Source: Kalaharituber pfeilii
Lineage: Eukaryota; Ascomycota; Pezizomycetes; Pezizales; Pezizaceae
DNA: 64,000 bases
Assembly: GCA_015179045.1 (NCBI GenBank)
Contig: WHUZ01000030.1
Span: 248,001-312,000 of the forward strand
Reading direction: 5' to 3'
Program-made: the position numbers and the translations under genes
Notes under the pieces: generated by a model
What the model was told of the DNA's origin: nothing
Database searches by the model: none
Seen by the model: the letters and a program-made list of their open reading frames with translations, nothing else
Shown: positions 23,932-34,486 of the stretch, piece by piece
Position numbering within the stretch: position 1 is the first letter of the stretch
How the letters are laid out: every line of letters starts with the position of its first letter

Positions 23932-25190
23932 TCTCTTCACTCCTCCCCGTTTCCAAAAGTCGAGGATTCTTACATTATGGAGGCAGAAGTGACGAGTCGA
24001 AGTGCCCCGTAAAGCAAGCGTAACAAAAACCACAGCTGGGAATATGAGGGTAACGCAGCCGGACTTAATGTGAGCAATGAGGGTAACCAGACGGAAATCC
24101 ATTGTAACCACGACTCACATCTCAAGCCAGTAGCAATACCTGCACACACTACCCCAGGCGCTCCATAAAATCACGCAGGATGAGGACAAAGCCTCGGGAG
24201 TGCCGATTAGACTTTTTTTTTTTTTCTTTCCCTTGCCCGCACCACCACCACCACCACAACGTCAATCCACCCCGCCGCCCCAGGACCACGCCACAACTCG
24301 GTATAGGTATCTTCCACAATTGCGCCAGAGTTCATGATACAAAATCTCAAAACCTACATCCACTATGTACGAACCCAGTACCCCCCCAAATAACGATTTA
24401 AACAGCCTGTGAAAACTTTCTTTGCTTTACTCCCTGCAGAGTATATATAGTAGGAAGCATGTATATACATCTACTTAGCTATAGGTCTATAAATTGCTTT
24501 CCGACACCATGCGGGGTCGATGGCTCGATTTTGCAATTATTAGTTTTTTTCGGGCTTCAGGTACTGTGGGAAGTCAGCCCTCCTCTTGTGGGAGTTCAAC
24601 AAAATTCAGGGTTGGCAGATACACACACATCCAACAAAGAGATCCGAAAAAAAAAAATGCAGATATATACCTAACGGTAAACTCGAACCCTCACCATCCC
24701 CCACACCGCACAAACCACACATTCCGGGGTGCGTGCGTCAAGACCAACTTGTATATATATCCAGCGGTATCCCAGATACCTACTCCTTCCCCCCCGCACC
24801 CCCAACATCCAGTCTCAAATCATATACCCATCCCAACCATCAGATTTCGCTTCTACCAACAGCGCCTGCGTAAGAGATCTATCGATGACCTTCTTTCACG
24901 ACATATATGACCTCCCCCCTCGCCACCCCCTCCCACCTTGCGGTTAGTGGACACTCAGAACTAGACTAGCAGCCGAAATGCCATTACCAAAACTGAGCAT
25001 ATGGCGAAAGACAAGTACTTTTTCTGAGTCTGGATACCGGTAATAGGCAATATACAAAAAATCTCAAAAAAAAAAACAAAGCAAAAGCTTGTACATACTA
25101 CTTCATCATCACTACCTACATCTTAATGTAGCTCAAGTAAGTATAAGCAGCAAGTACACATACACCCGCAAACCATCGCATACCACAAAC

Positions 25191-25212
25191 CACACACACA
25201 CACACACACACA
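25191..25212. repeat. CA dinucleotide microsatellite
   Basis: Eleven tandem CA units lie in the probable 3' untranslated region of the GH17 gene. Confidence 0.9.
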
Positions 25213-25701
25213 GGCCAAAAAAGAAATAAAGACACCCCCAAAACCACTCTTCTCGCATCTGTTTCATACCCAACAATGCTAAATAACCTACAATACTTAC
25301 ATGTACTTCCAAAAGAAAAACCACCTCCCTTTTTTGTCTTTCATTACAAAAGGTTCCGAAAAAGCCAAGTAGATAGATACTTAAGGTAGATAGGTATTCA
25401 AAGTACTGTACTTTCCTTCTTTCGTAAAACAAAAGAGAACGAAAAGGGAAAAAAGTTAGACCAAAACTAAAAAAAAAGGTTGAAAGTTCATATACAACAG
25501 CAAACAAAAACCCATCACCCATCACCATGACCATGACCACCACCACAATACCCTACCACAAAAACAAAAATATTAACTTAAAACACAAGCTAACAAGTAG
25601 GGAATCTCAATACATCTCCAAACCAACAAAAATAAAAACGCCCCACCCATCCCATCCACCAAAAATACGCAACACACCCACCCCATCACATCACATTCAC
25701 C

Positions 25702-28607
25702 TCACTTACACTCCGGAATCTTCAACCCGTCCTTCACCTTCCTCTCCGCGTCCAATAACCCCCACTTGTCCTCCCACTTCTCCTCCGCTGTATTAAACTT
25801 GATCTTCCACGGCTCATCAAACGCACTAAACCAATAATACTCCGTCCCCTTCGCATTCTGATTGCACACAAAGTCCTTCATGAACGTATTCAGCTCGTCT
25901 ATGCCCGCCACGCTACCCTGCCTTCTCCCCCCTTCCGTCGGCCAGCCGACCTCTGATATCATGGCCCTCTTGCTGCCCGCCAACGGCTTATTCTGCTCCT
26001 CAAAATACCTCTCCGTCCACGACGCCGCGTCCGTGGCGAGCACGCCGCCAAAGAACGGATGTACATTCGCCATCAGCACGTCGACCGCCGTGACTAGGTC
26101 CTTTGTCCACTTTGACCCCAAGTCCGAGGTGGCGAGTGGCAAATCGATGCCCAGCCCTGTCAGGTTCGACTTGACCTCTGTCAACACGTTCGACAGCTGC
26201 GACTCCGTCAGCTCCTGCCGGAACAGTACCTCATTGCCCACCACGACGCCCTCAAACATGTCGACAGGCCACTTGTCCAGAATCTCATACATGTGCCGAA
26301 AAGACCGTGCGTTCGTCGTCGCGTTTCCGTCTACCCAGACACCAAGCCAGATCTTCACGTCCGCACCCACCGTCTTGATGGCCTCCAGCACCATCTCCGC
26401 CTGATTACAGTCCGTCCCGTACAAGCGCACCTTATTCGTCAACTGCGACATGATTGCAATATCGATGTTCACCTGCTTCTGCGTCGGCGGCACTGCAAGA
26501 CACTCTGGATAAAGCGCATTGAGCGGTGTGTAGTCTATCCCATGGAACACCTTATGCAGTGCAGGGTTGTTAAGGTACTCTTTCCAACTGTCGTCTCCGC
26601 CGCTGCTGCCGTTGCTACCGTTGCTGCCGCTGTCATCGCCACTACCTCCCCCGCTATTACTATTCCCTCTGCTCGTTCTCTCATTATTCCCTGATCCACT
26701 CCCCCCACCATTTTTCCCTTTAGTCACTAAAACACCAGCCGTCACACCTCCCGCAATCGCAAGGATCAGTACTAGAGCAACAATTGCAGCAATCCACTTT
26801 GTCTTCTTCTTGCCCTTCTTCTGCTCCCGTAGCCACTCGCTCTCCTCGGGCTTCTCCGCACCGAACCCCCCGCGGAACCCGCGATCCCTCCACTTCCTCC
26901 GGAGGAACCTAACCCTCGATTCCCGTTGCTCACCAACCCTGTTGTAGTGGATACAGAGTTGGACCCGCCATTCGCTCCTCCCAGAAGCCCATCACTCATA
27001 TTCCCGCCGTTCTCGTCGCCCGCTAGGGCACCAGCAGTAGCTCCTGCCCCGGAAGCCCCTGCCGCTGCAAGCACCCCACTATTATTATGTGACAACCTTC
27101 CTCCCAACCTTCCAAGCACCCCACCATGATGATTATTGCTATGCCTCCTACCCTCGCCAAAATCATCACTCATGCCGTCGTCCGCGTCGGGGTCAATTTG
27201 CCCGTCTAGCCCTAGCGCAGTCGCTGAGCCCGCGGCAGTTGCTAATGCAGGGTCCCACGTCGTGCTGAAGCGCTTGTAGGGATTGTCAGTATAGTGCCCG
27301 CCGGCGTCAAGTTGGATGGGGCGGTCCGTCATAGAGGAGTGCGAGGAGCGTTGAAGGCGCTCAGCTTGGAGATGTGGGGGGTTGGGGGGCAGGAGGTCCG
27401 CAGCAGCAGCAGCAGCAGTACCGAAGCCGGCTCCCGCTACGAGCCCAGCGCCTGTGGCGGGGCCCCGCAGAGAGGATTGACTGTGGGGGGCGGTCATGGA
27501 GGGTGGTGGGGGGAGCGGGTGTGAGTCGAGGTACTGTTGCTGTTGCTGGGGAGGATATTGCTGATACTGCTGGCTGTGGTCACCATCGTACTGTTCCCCG
27601 TATTGCCCCTGTGGGCCCTGCGCATACCCTTCCTGACTGTAATCGTTACCTCCGTAGCTGCCACTTTGGTGGTCGACATATCCCTGTGCATATGTATTGC
27701 CTTGTCCGCTGCTATAGTTATCATTGTGGTATTGTGGCTCTTGCGGCACGTGGCCCTCACTAGCATACCCTACCTGTGCACTCGCCATGTTCTGGTGCAA
27801 GCCGTGGCCGTGCCAGTTTTCCGAATCCTCGCGTTGAGGCTCCTGCTGTTGTGGTTGCGGTTGTTGACCTCGGTCAACGCTGTTGTCGGTATGGTCGTCC
27901 TGGTAATGATGCCCCTGATCGGCAGTGCCAGCTAGAGGCTTTTTCATTCGTGCAAATGCAGAGTCTGGGTGCGTAGCTGGATGGAACCGCGGTGCCGTCG
28001 ACGCTGCTGCGTCTCCCTGAAGGCGGCTTCCACCACTCCCCTCCTCGTACTCGTACCCATTGCCATATCCCTCCATCATGATATTCTCCTTATTCTCACC
28101 CTCACCAGAACCTACCCCAGCAGTGCCCAAATTGCGACTCTTCCTCTTGTGCGGCGACCTGCTCCTCCTCTTGTCTCTTTCTCTCCTATCCTTCCGCTCC
28201 TTCCTTTCTTTCCTCTGCCGCCTCTGGTACAGATAGTATCCGCCGTCGTCCGGGTCGCCGGAAGGGACGGTGGTGTACTCGATCTCGGGCTTGTTCGAGG
28301 CTCGGGAGATGCCGGGGTTTGCGCGGCTCGCAGAGAGGAGGGGGATCTTTGGTAGCGAGAGCTGTGAGTACTGCGACGCGAGTGAGTCCTGATGCCGAAG
28401 AAGCGAGTGTGGTGTGCCCGGCTCCGAAAGGTCGGGTATGCTTGAGCGAGAGGCGGCGGCGTCGAAGCCGTACGTGGAGCGTTCGTGGATGAGCGAGCGG
28501 CGGACGGAGAGGCCCCGTTGGGGAGGAGGGGGGAGGACGGATTCGCTGTCGGGATCCTGCGAGCGGTGGTGGGTGAGGGGGGGCGGCTGGTAGTGGTGGG
28601 CGGCCAT
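25702..28607 (-). CDS. btgC: GH17 glucan endo-1,3-beta-glucosidase, BtgC-like type II membrane protein
   Basis: The start is the ATG at 28607 (MAAHHYQPPPL), the first ATG in the frame. About 580 residues of Ser/Gly/Gln-rich cytoplasmic tail follow. A charged linker (EESEWLREQKKGKKKTK) leads into one transmembrane segment (WIAAIVALVLILAIAG). After it comes a Gly/Ser/Asn linker and a GH17 barrel with VRLYGTDCNQ, the acid/base Glu in VVVGNEVLFR, and the nucleophile Glu in MISEVGWPTEG. The layout matches Aspergillus BtgC, which cuts beta-1,3-glucan during wall remodelling, with the catalytic domain outside the membrane. At roughly 967 residues it is longer than the usual ~680, owing to the tail. 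The tail and membrane segment lie in different frames. Adding one G to the G6 run at 26866-26871 joins them (SAGGFGAEKPEESEWL). Since every functional motif is intact, a missing base in the assembly is the likeliest cause. Confidence 0.85.
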
Positions 28608-28624
28608 CTGTGTAACTATCGCCC

Positions 28625-28690
28625 GGGGGGGAGGGGGAGGGGGAGGGGGAGGGGGAGGGGGAGGGGGAGGGGGAGGGGGAGGAGGGGAGC
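28625..28690. repeat. GGGGGA hexamer array just upstream of btgC-like start
   Basis: About ten tandem GGGGGA units lie on the plus strand, 18 bases beyond the GH17 start codon, so they fall in its 5' leader or promoter as CCCCCT on the coding strand. Four or more G runs of five are ideal for G-quadruplex formation. The tract could also form a polypurine triplex. Confidence 0.9.
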
Positions 28691-30562
28691 CTGTCGGGGC
28701 GGTGCCTCGCAGGGAGCAGAATGCTGCTTTTGGTGCCTGCGCTCGCCGCCGTTTCCCGCCCGTGCGTCGCTTGCTTTCCTTCCAGATTCGATGGGCCGCA
28801 CGAAACCACTCGCGACCGCCCACACCGCGCAGGGATGGCTAATTATGTGCCTCGCGGTGCGTGTGGGGAAATGACTTCCGCTCCGCGCCTAGCCAACCCC
28901 CGTAAACCGTATTCCCGATGCGGATGCGATTTCCCCCCGCCCGCTCTGCAGCACTATGAGGCCTCTCACCGCAGTGTCATATCATAGGCCGCAGGTGGTA
29001 AATAGCGTATTTAGTTTCCACTGCGCAGAATGGGCTTAGAGAGGAAGCAAAATAGAAATTTCGGAGTTTGGCGAGGAAGGAGGTGTAAGGGAGCGTGACA
29101 CTTGGCTGCGCGACGTCGTAAGCCAGACTACTATGTAAGCGGTGCTTAACCGAGCTGTGGTTTGTAGGCGCAGTACGGTGGTCTATGCTACTCCAAAGGG
29201 CCGTCCCGGATGGCCATGAGAAGCAGCAGCGGCAGGATAGAGAAGTAGAGTCTTGCTCTAGTGCAGCTACCTACCTTTACTCCCGGGAAGCGGTGTGATG
29301 TGTAGAGCCCAGGCGGTGAGCTAGCTTTGCTCGTGAGGCGTGTGCTACATTGTCAGCTGAGAGGGATCCCTGGTCTGTGGAACAATGACAAGAAAACAAA
29401 AATTTGGTCATCTGAAAGCTCGGAAACCAAAAACAATCTCATAGTTCACGAAGTTTCTGTTTTTCTTTTTTTTTGTAAACACAAAACTACTCTGAAAAAG
29501 AAATAAGCTGCCGTGGAACCTGTCAAAACTTTCGTAACTTGCACTCGCTTGCCCTCCCTCGCTCGCGAGCGTAAGTGAGGACAGCAAACGGGCTCCGTAT
29601 CATACAGTAAGTAAGCATTCACGTGTCGATTCTCTCTCCCCCTTTCTCTCTGTGTTCTCTCAGCTGACGCCCCGTCAACCCCTTTCTCTTCTTCCTCTAA
29701 TTTCTTTCAAAAAACCATAGTTTCACCCAAACCAAATTTTTGTTTCACCTACTTTGCTTTTTCAGCCGCATGCCCAAAGGTAAGTACCTAATGTGTCATA
29801 TCATACAAGTTTGTTAAAAACCTAATCTCCACACTGGATCCCTGTAAAATGCCCGATTCATTTCTTGTCATGTCCAAATTTTGGCAAAGAAACCAACCAA
29901 GTTTGGAGAAAATGGAAGGCAGCACAAAAAAGAAATAAAACGTAGAAAAAAGAATGGGTTTTACATTAGGCGCTTTGAATGGAAATATCGATATATATAC
30001 ACCGACTCATATTTTATCTCGGGTGGGGCTGTGCAAATGGGTAGCAGGCTTTCTGAAATATCAGCACATGTGTCGCGTGAGAACCAAAAGCACAGTGACA
30101 GTGTCTACGTTCAAGAGAGAAACAAAAATTCCCCTACTTAGCAAAAAAACACCTAAACTACGTGACTATGCTTGCTATATATAGAACAACAAATAGATCT
30201 ATTGCTGCATCAACTTGCAACAAGCAAAAGCAGAATGGCGTCATACATTAGAATTTTGAATGGGGGTCGTTCGTATTGCGGTGTGCAAACTTGGGATAGT
30301 CTGGCGAATTGTGCAGCGCCAAGGTACTCACGTGCAGCTGCAAAGGTACCTCGATTCATACAGACAACTGCACTTGTGGTATCATAGGATCAAAATTAGT
30401 ACACGTCGAGTAGGTACCAGTTAAGCAGGGGTGCTACAATAAATAAATAAATACACAATGGACCATACAATGAGATAACCACTCTTATCAACTCAATAGC
30501 CCTTCAATTATATTTCCAGCTTGACAGCTATAGTTTCCTACTACTAGTGTAATAGTCCCTCC
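28691..30562. other. Intergenic, probable btgC-like promoter and repeat border
   Basis: The first part is presumably promoter DNA for the minus-strand GH17 gene. A segment at 30298-30345 is an inverted copy of 30811-30855 in the following duplicated unit (shared core GCGCCAAGGTAC). No gene is supported. Confidence 0.35.
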
Positions 30563-33500
30563 ACAAGCTATATACCTTGCCACGTGATAGACCACTTCCA
30601 CTGTCCCAGCTTGAGGCAACGTCTTATTAGTTTTCCTATGTCTGGTATTATATATATTATTTACATCTTACAATTGCAAGAGTCTTTTGAGTAGACTCTG
30701 GTGGTCAGTTTTATTTTCTTTCCAGGTATATGATTCTACAGAATATTGGGTGTGAGAGTTTTTTGATGGTTGTGTGGTTGCGGTGGTTTTCGAGCTCCAT
30801 AGCAGTAACTGCAAACTGCACTTAAGTACCTTGGCGCTGCATAATTCGCCAGACTTTCCGGTACAAACCAGGAGGGAAAAACGCGATTGCACCTATCATA
30901 GTTCTGGTTCCGCGTTCTGGGCATGCAGAACACTGTTTTTTCTGCTAGCTTAGCTAAGCAGGCCTATAGCATTATACAAACAGCAAATAGATGTACCTAG
31001 AAAAGAAGACCGGCTTGTTCTCGTAACCCAAGTTGGGCAACTGGGTGCTGCCAAGATGTTGCAAAGAACCCAGTGCTAACGGCGTATCTCTAGTATTTTT
31101 CCTCTTACCTGATTTGAGACGAAAGCCCCATACGTTGAAGTTGATCAGTGAAGGGGGAAGCAGGCAAGTATGCATCTAGCTGCTGTTTGAATTTTTTTTG
31201 GCATAAAAAAGGAAATTTATGCCTAACTAGCCATTTTATATATGCGTAACAGACCGTGCGGCTCAAACGATTTTCAGGGAGAGCTTACCCTGAATAAATG
31301 TGAAATTTACTGAAGAAGCGAAAAATTTCCTTCACAAGGGCTGATGGTGGCGTGTCTAAGCAGAAGGGATTATGACTGAGAGTGATACTCCGCAGGAAAA
31401 ATCTGATATTCGGTAATCTGATATTAACATACAACAGAGTGCTCCGCAACTGAGACAGAACAATATTCTCGAGGGCATGATGGCTATGGTTAGACTACCA
31501 AATGTGGAATCCTCTGATGGGGCCCCGCCTCCAGGCAAAAGTTGTCATTTGCTTGACATGCACAAAGGGTTGGAACTGATTAGATTTAGGTGGGATGTAA
31601 GTACTTACTTACTACTCGTTTACAGTTATCGTAGGTGCTACAGGAACAGGGTAATGGAAGGTGATTTTTTTGTCCCCCTTTTTTTTTTTTTATTAGAAGC
31701 AAGCACAAACGGATGTTTTAAAAGGTCGAATATATTACCGCTTTGAGGGAAAGGAAAAACGGGTAAGTTCTCAATGATTACAAAATTCTGGGAGGCAAAC
31801 CAGTTAATAAAGACTATTCCCGAATTTCTATTCCGGAGGTGGTGGTCAGAGGTGAGGTATGACCGTATATATCTGAGTCTTTAACCTGCGGGACATTGAA
31901 GATAGGAGGTAAATGTCGGCGCGAGAGTGGGCTCGCAAGGAGAAGTATTTGATTGTCTTGAAGCTTTCTTTCGTTTTTATTTCTTGACTAAATCGAGTTT
32001 AGGAAGGGGTTGTCTTGATCTGTGAGAAGATTTGACGGAAAGAGATGTTTGGCGAGCCTAAGTACATAGCTAAGCTTGTATGTAGGGGTGCCAGTACGTT
32101 ACTTCAATTTACTCAGTAAAATGTCGGTGTTTCAACAGATACGAACGAGGTGCAGAGACACCGCTATATCCACGAACTCTTTCCAGTTCATAACTAGCTG
32201 CGTATGATTAAGGTTCGCAGGCCTGTCTTGCTCCTCGTATCAGTCTACACACGCCTTTCGGGGAATTCCATGGGCTTCTGCAGTTCTCCGGTGGATAAAA
32301 ATACTTGCCTCGAGTGTTGGATGCGGCGTGCTGACTACAAAATTCCTCCGGCCCTACTATAAACTCACTCAGGAACTGAGTAGTAGTTGTACATTATCAC
32401 ACCGACTCAGTCACACCGCACATACAACCAGACCTGGCTCACTCGGCAGCCGAGTCGGGTACGTTTTACGGCGTGACAAACCGACTCGAAACCCGACTCA
32501 CTCAGAAAAACCGACACACAACTCACACCGAGTGCGAACGCTACCAGTGATTATCTGGGGATGAGAACACTGAATACGGATTAATAGACACGGGGGATTG
32601 TCGAAAATCAGAAATATGGTGCTCATTTAGGGTTCTTGGACTGAAGGACAAAAAGGCACCCGCGAGTTCCGCTTCTTCTTCAAGTCTCTCTTCCCTTGTT
32701 GATGGTAGGAGCGTTGAGCACTCGAAATCCTCTTTCGATGCGTTGTTTCAAGCGCCCAAAGATGGAAAAAGATCAATTTCCCCCCTTACGGTTGTGTTGT
32801 GCCAGTGGAAAACTTGCCATGATTTCGATAGACTAGGCCCTCCACACCCTCATGAACCCTCAGAATCCCCGCCGCTTGACAGTTCATTTCAAATCCATGG
32901 CACATGGAATGAAGTTCCTGCAAGTGATCACAGCTCACTCCCCCGAACAGACCGGGCAGGGATTCGCTTAAAGTGCGGCAAGCGACGATAGCATGAAATA
33001 GAGTGATAAACAGGGCAGTAACATGTACAGGAGAAGGCGAAATGGTTGTACGTATAAGTAGAGGGGATCTTCCCCTCACTCTGGTAGGGCCAAGGACATT
33101 CAACATTTTCAACGAAGGATATTCAAGTTGAGGAAATATCAATTTGCATCACTACTAAGCTTAAAAAGTTTCAAGTCATTGGAAGTTGCTGTTAGTATTT
33201 TGAGAGGCAGCAGAGTGTTTTGCAGACGGAGATTGATTATTGACGATATATATAGGGACGAGATGGAGGGAGTCAAGGAACAGCCAGGAGCCGACCCTTC
33301 TCAATTGAATGTAGAACCGCAGCGTCAGCGTGCGAAATGGGTTGGCGAAGTTGATCAGTTTCAGCAACAGATGCAACATGCACAATTGGTTTTGAGAGTA
33401 GACCAGTTGGAGCAACAGATGCAGCATACAAGATTGATTGGACGAGTTGAGCAGTTGGAGCAGCAAATGCAGCAGCATCAAAGTGGTCAACGACTTGAGG

Positions 33501-34033
33501 AGCAGAACAGAGATTTGAAGGACAAGCTTGCACGGGAACAACAAAAAGTTGAAGCTCTTATGAAGGAGAAGGATGATGCTTTGAGGGCGAGGGACACAGC
33601 AGCTACAAGGCTGGATGGCTTTCTCAAGAGGATTGAACATATAAGAGTAGGGTTTGCCAATTACAAGGATTTGGACAGGCTTTCTTTTGATGATCGAAAC
33701 CGTTTAAAGACGAGATTAGATTCATTTGCAAAGAGTATCCTTGGGATGCAAACCGCGGAAGAGTGGGGTGAGAAGATTCCCTCCGGTTTCGGGAAATTGC
33801 TTAAAGATTTTTCTATTGGATATAACGATTCGGCAAATAATTTTCACGGCAGGTTCGTGGATATGCCCTCAATTCTGTCGGCATTGAGGTCTTCTGCTGA
33901 GGCAACTGGCTTGGCTATCATTAGGGATAATCGTTGTCTCAGGTGCAATGTGCACCAGAATTGTTTACTAGTTGTGGAGGCGTTGACTACGCTTCAGGAG
34001 TTGCGATTGTGGTTGGGCTGAAGAGGGGGTCTA
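30563..34033. repeat. Tandem segmental duplication, unit A
   Basis: This unit and 36274-39491 align over nearly their whole length, from ACAAGCTA through TACATCTTACAATTGCAAGA to the end of a coiled-coil gene and the downstream GAAGAGG. Unit A carries two stretches that unit B lacks: about 31700-32065, and about 32335-32562, which is rich in CGACTCA. Most of the unit outside the 3' gene is not obviously coding. Its minus-strand frame at 30668-30892 shares its last ~30 codons with the frame at 36368 in unit B, but I do not recognise it. Confidence 0.9.
33263..34021 (+). CDS. Coiled-coil protein, copy A (3 repeat units)
   Basis: The ATG at 33263 (MEGVKEQPGADPSQLNVEP) gives 252 residues. Upstream the frame is open to 33128 but has no other ATG. 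After a short head come three 16-residue units of the type VGRVDQLEQQMQHAQL (Gln/Leu-rich). A continuous coiled coil follows (EEQNRDLKDKLAREQQKVEA), then a C-terminal region of ~130 residues. That region contains RIEHIRVGFANYKDLDRLSF, a Cys pair in RCLRCNVHQNC, and the end TTLQELRLWLG. I recognise no named domain. A TATA-like GATATATATAGG sits 13-24 bases before the ATG, too close for a classical position. It has a near-identical paralogue 5.4 kb downstream in the same orientation. The frame is intact, so it is probably expressed, but its function is unknown. Confidence 0.6.
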   Translation: MEGVKEQPGADPSQLNVEPQRQRAKWVGEVDQFQQQMQHAQLVLRVDQLEQQMQHTRLIGRVEQLEQQMQQHQSGQRLEEQNRDLKDKLAREQQKVEALMKEKDDALRARDTAATRLDGFLKRIEHIRVGFANYKDLDRLSFDDRNRLKTRLDSFAKSILGMQTAEEWGEKIPSGFGKLLKDFSIGYNDSANNFHGRFVDMPSILSALRSSAEATGLAIIRDNRCLRCNVHQNCLLVVEALTTLQELRLWLG

Positions 34034-34466
34034 TTTTTTTTTTTTTTTTTAATATATCATTGATCGCTTGCCGCCCTAGGGGCTATGGCGATTTAGGTGC
34101 ATAAGAGATATATAGGAAAGAGGAAAGGAAAAGGAAAATTAGGAATGAAAGGACCATATGCCAATGTGTAACCGAGAATTCCATCCGTTCCGTCCAATGT
34201 CAATAGGGAATATAACTATTGCCCCTCCCCATCCGGGTTAGCCTTCCATGCGTCCCATCAGTGTCAACAGCGGGTCTCTGTCTTCTTCGTTCCCGTCTGG
34301 ATGACGTCACTCCCTCCGGGCCATATCCTCCTCCATACCCGACATTCGCCGGGCCATGGTCTCTTCCTGTTCCCCGCACCATCGGCACTCCGGGCTGTCA
34401 GATTTGCCATTTTGAATTTCCAGGCTCGTAGGCCCTTGCCGCCTAGTAGTCCCGCTAGGGTGCAAG
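34034..34466 (-). mobile_element. 5'-truncated LINE remnant, antisense
   Basis: Read on the minus strand it ends in a CCTAGGGCGGCAAGCG tail followed by poly-A (seen as the T run at 34034-34050). The same tail closes the LINE copies at 45154 and 60180. Upstream in the element, GKSDSPECRWCGEQEET encodes the CxxC zinc-binding end typical of fungal LINE ORF2 proteins, and a TGA follows. Comparison with unit B, where GGTCTA runs straight into GTGACAGCT, shows the insertion point. The flanks suggest a short imperfect target duplication (GGTCTA/GGTTTA). Confidence 0.7.
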
Positions 34467-34486
34467 CGGCGGTTTAGTGACAGCTA

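Larger units (their letters stand above)
22370..25701. other. Intergenic with simple repeats
   Basis: Apart from the weak minus-strand frame at 23135-23344 described with its neighbour, no gene is supported. The part from about 25130 to 25701 is A/C-rich and is probably the 3' UTR of the minus-strand GH17 gene. Confidence 0.35.

Noticed and set aside
26567..28874. Several plus-strand Pro/Leu-rich frames
   Set aside because: Shadows of the Ser/Gly/Arg-rich tail of the GH17 gene. None has its own start context or domain.
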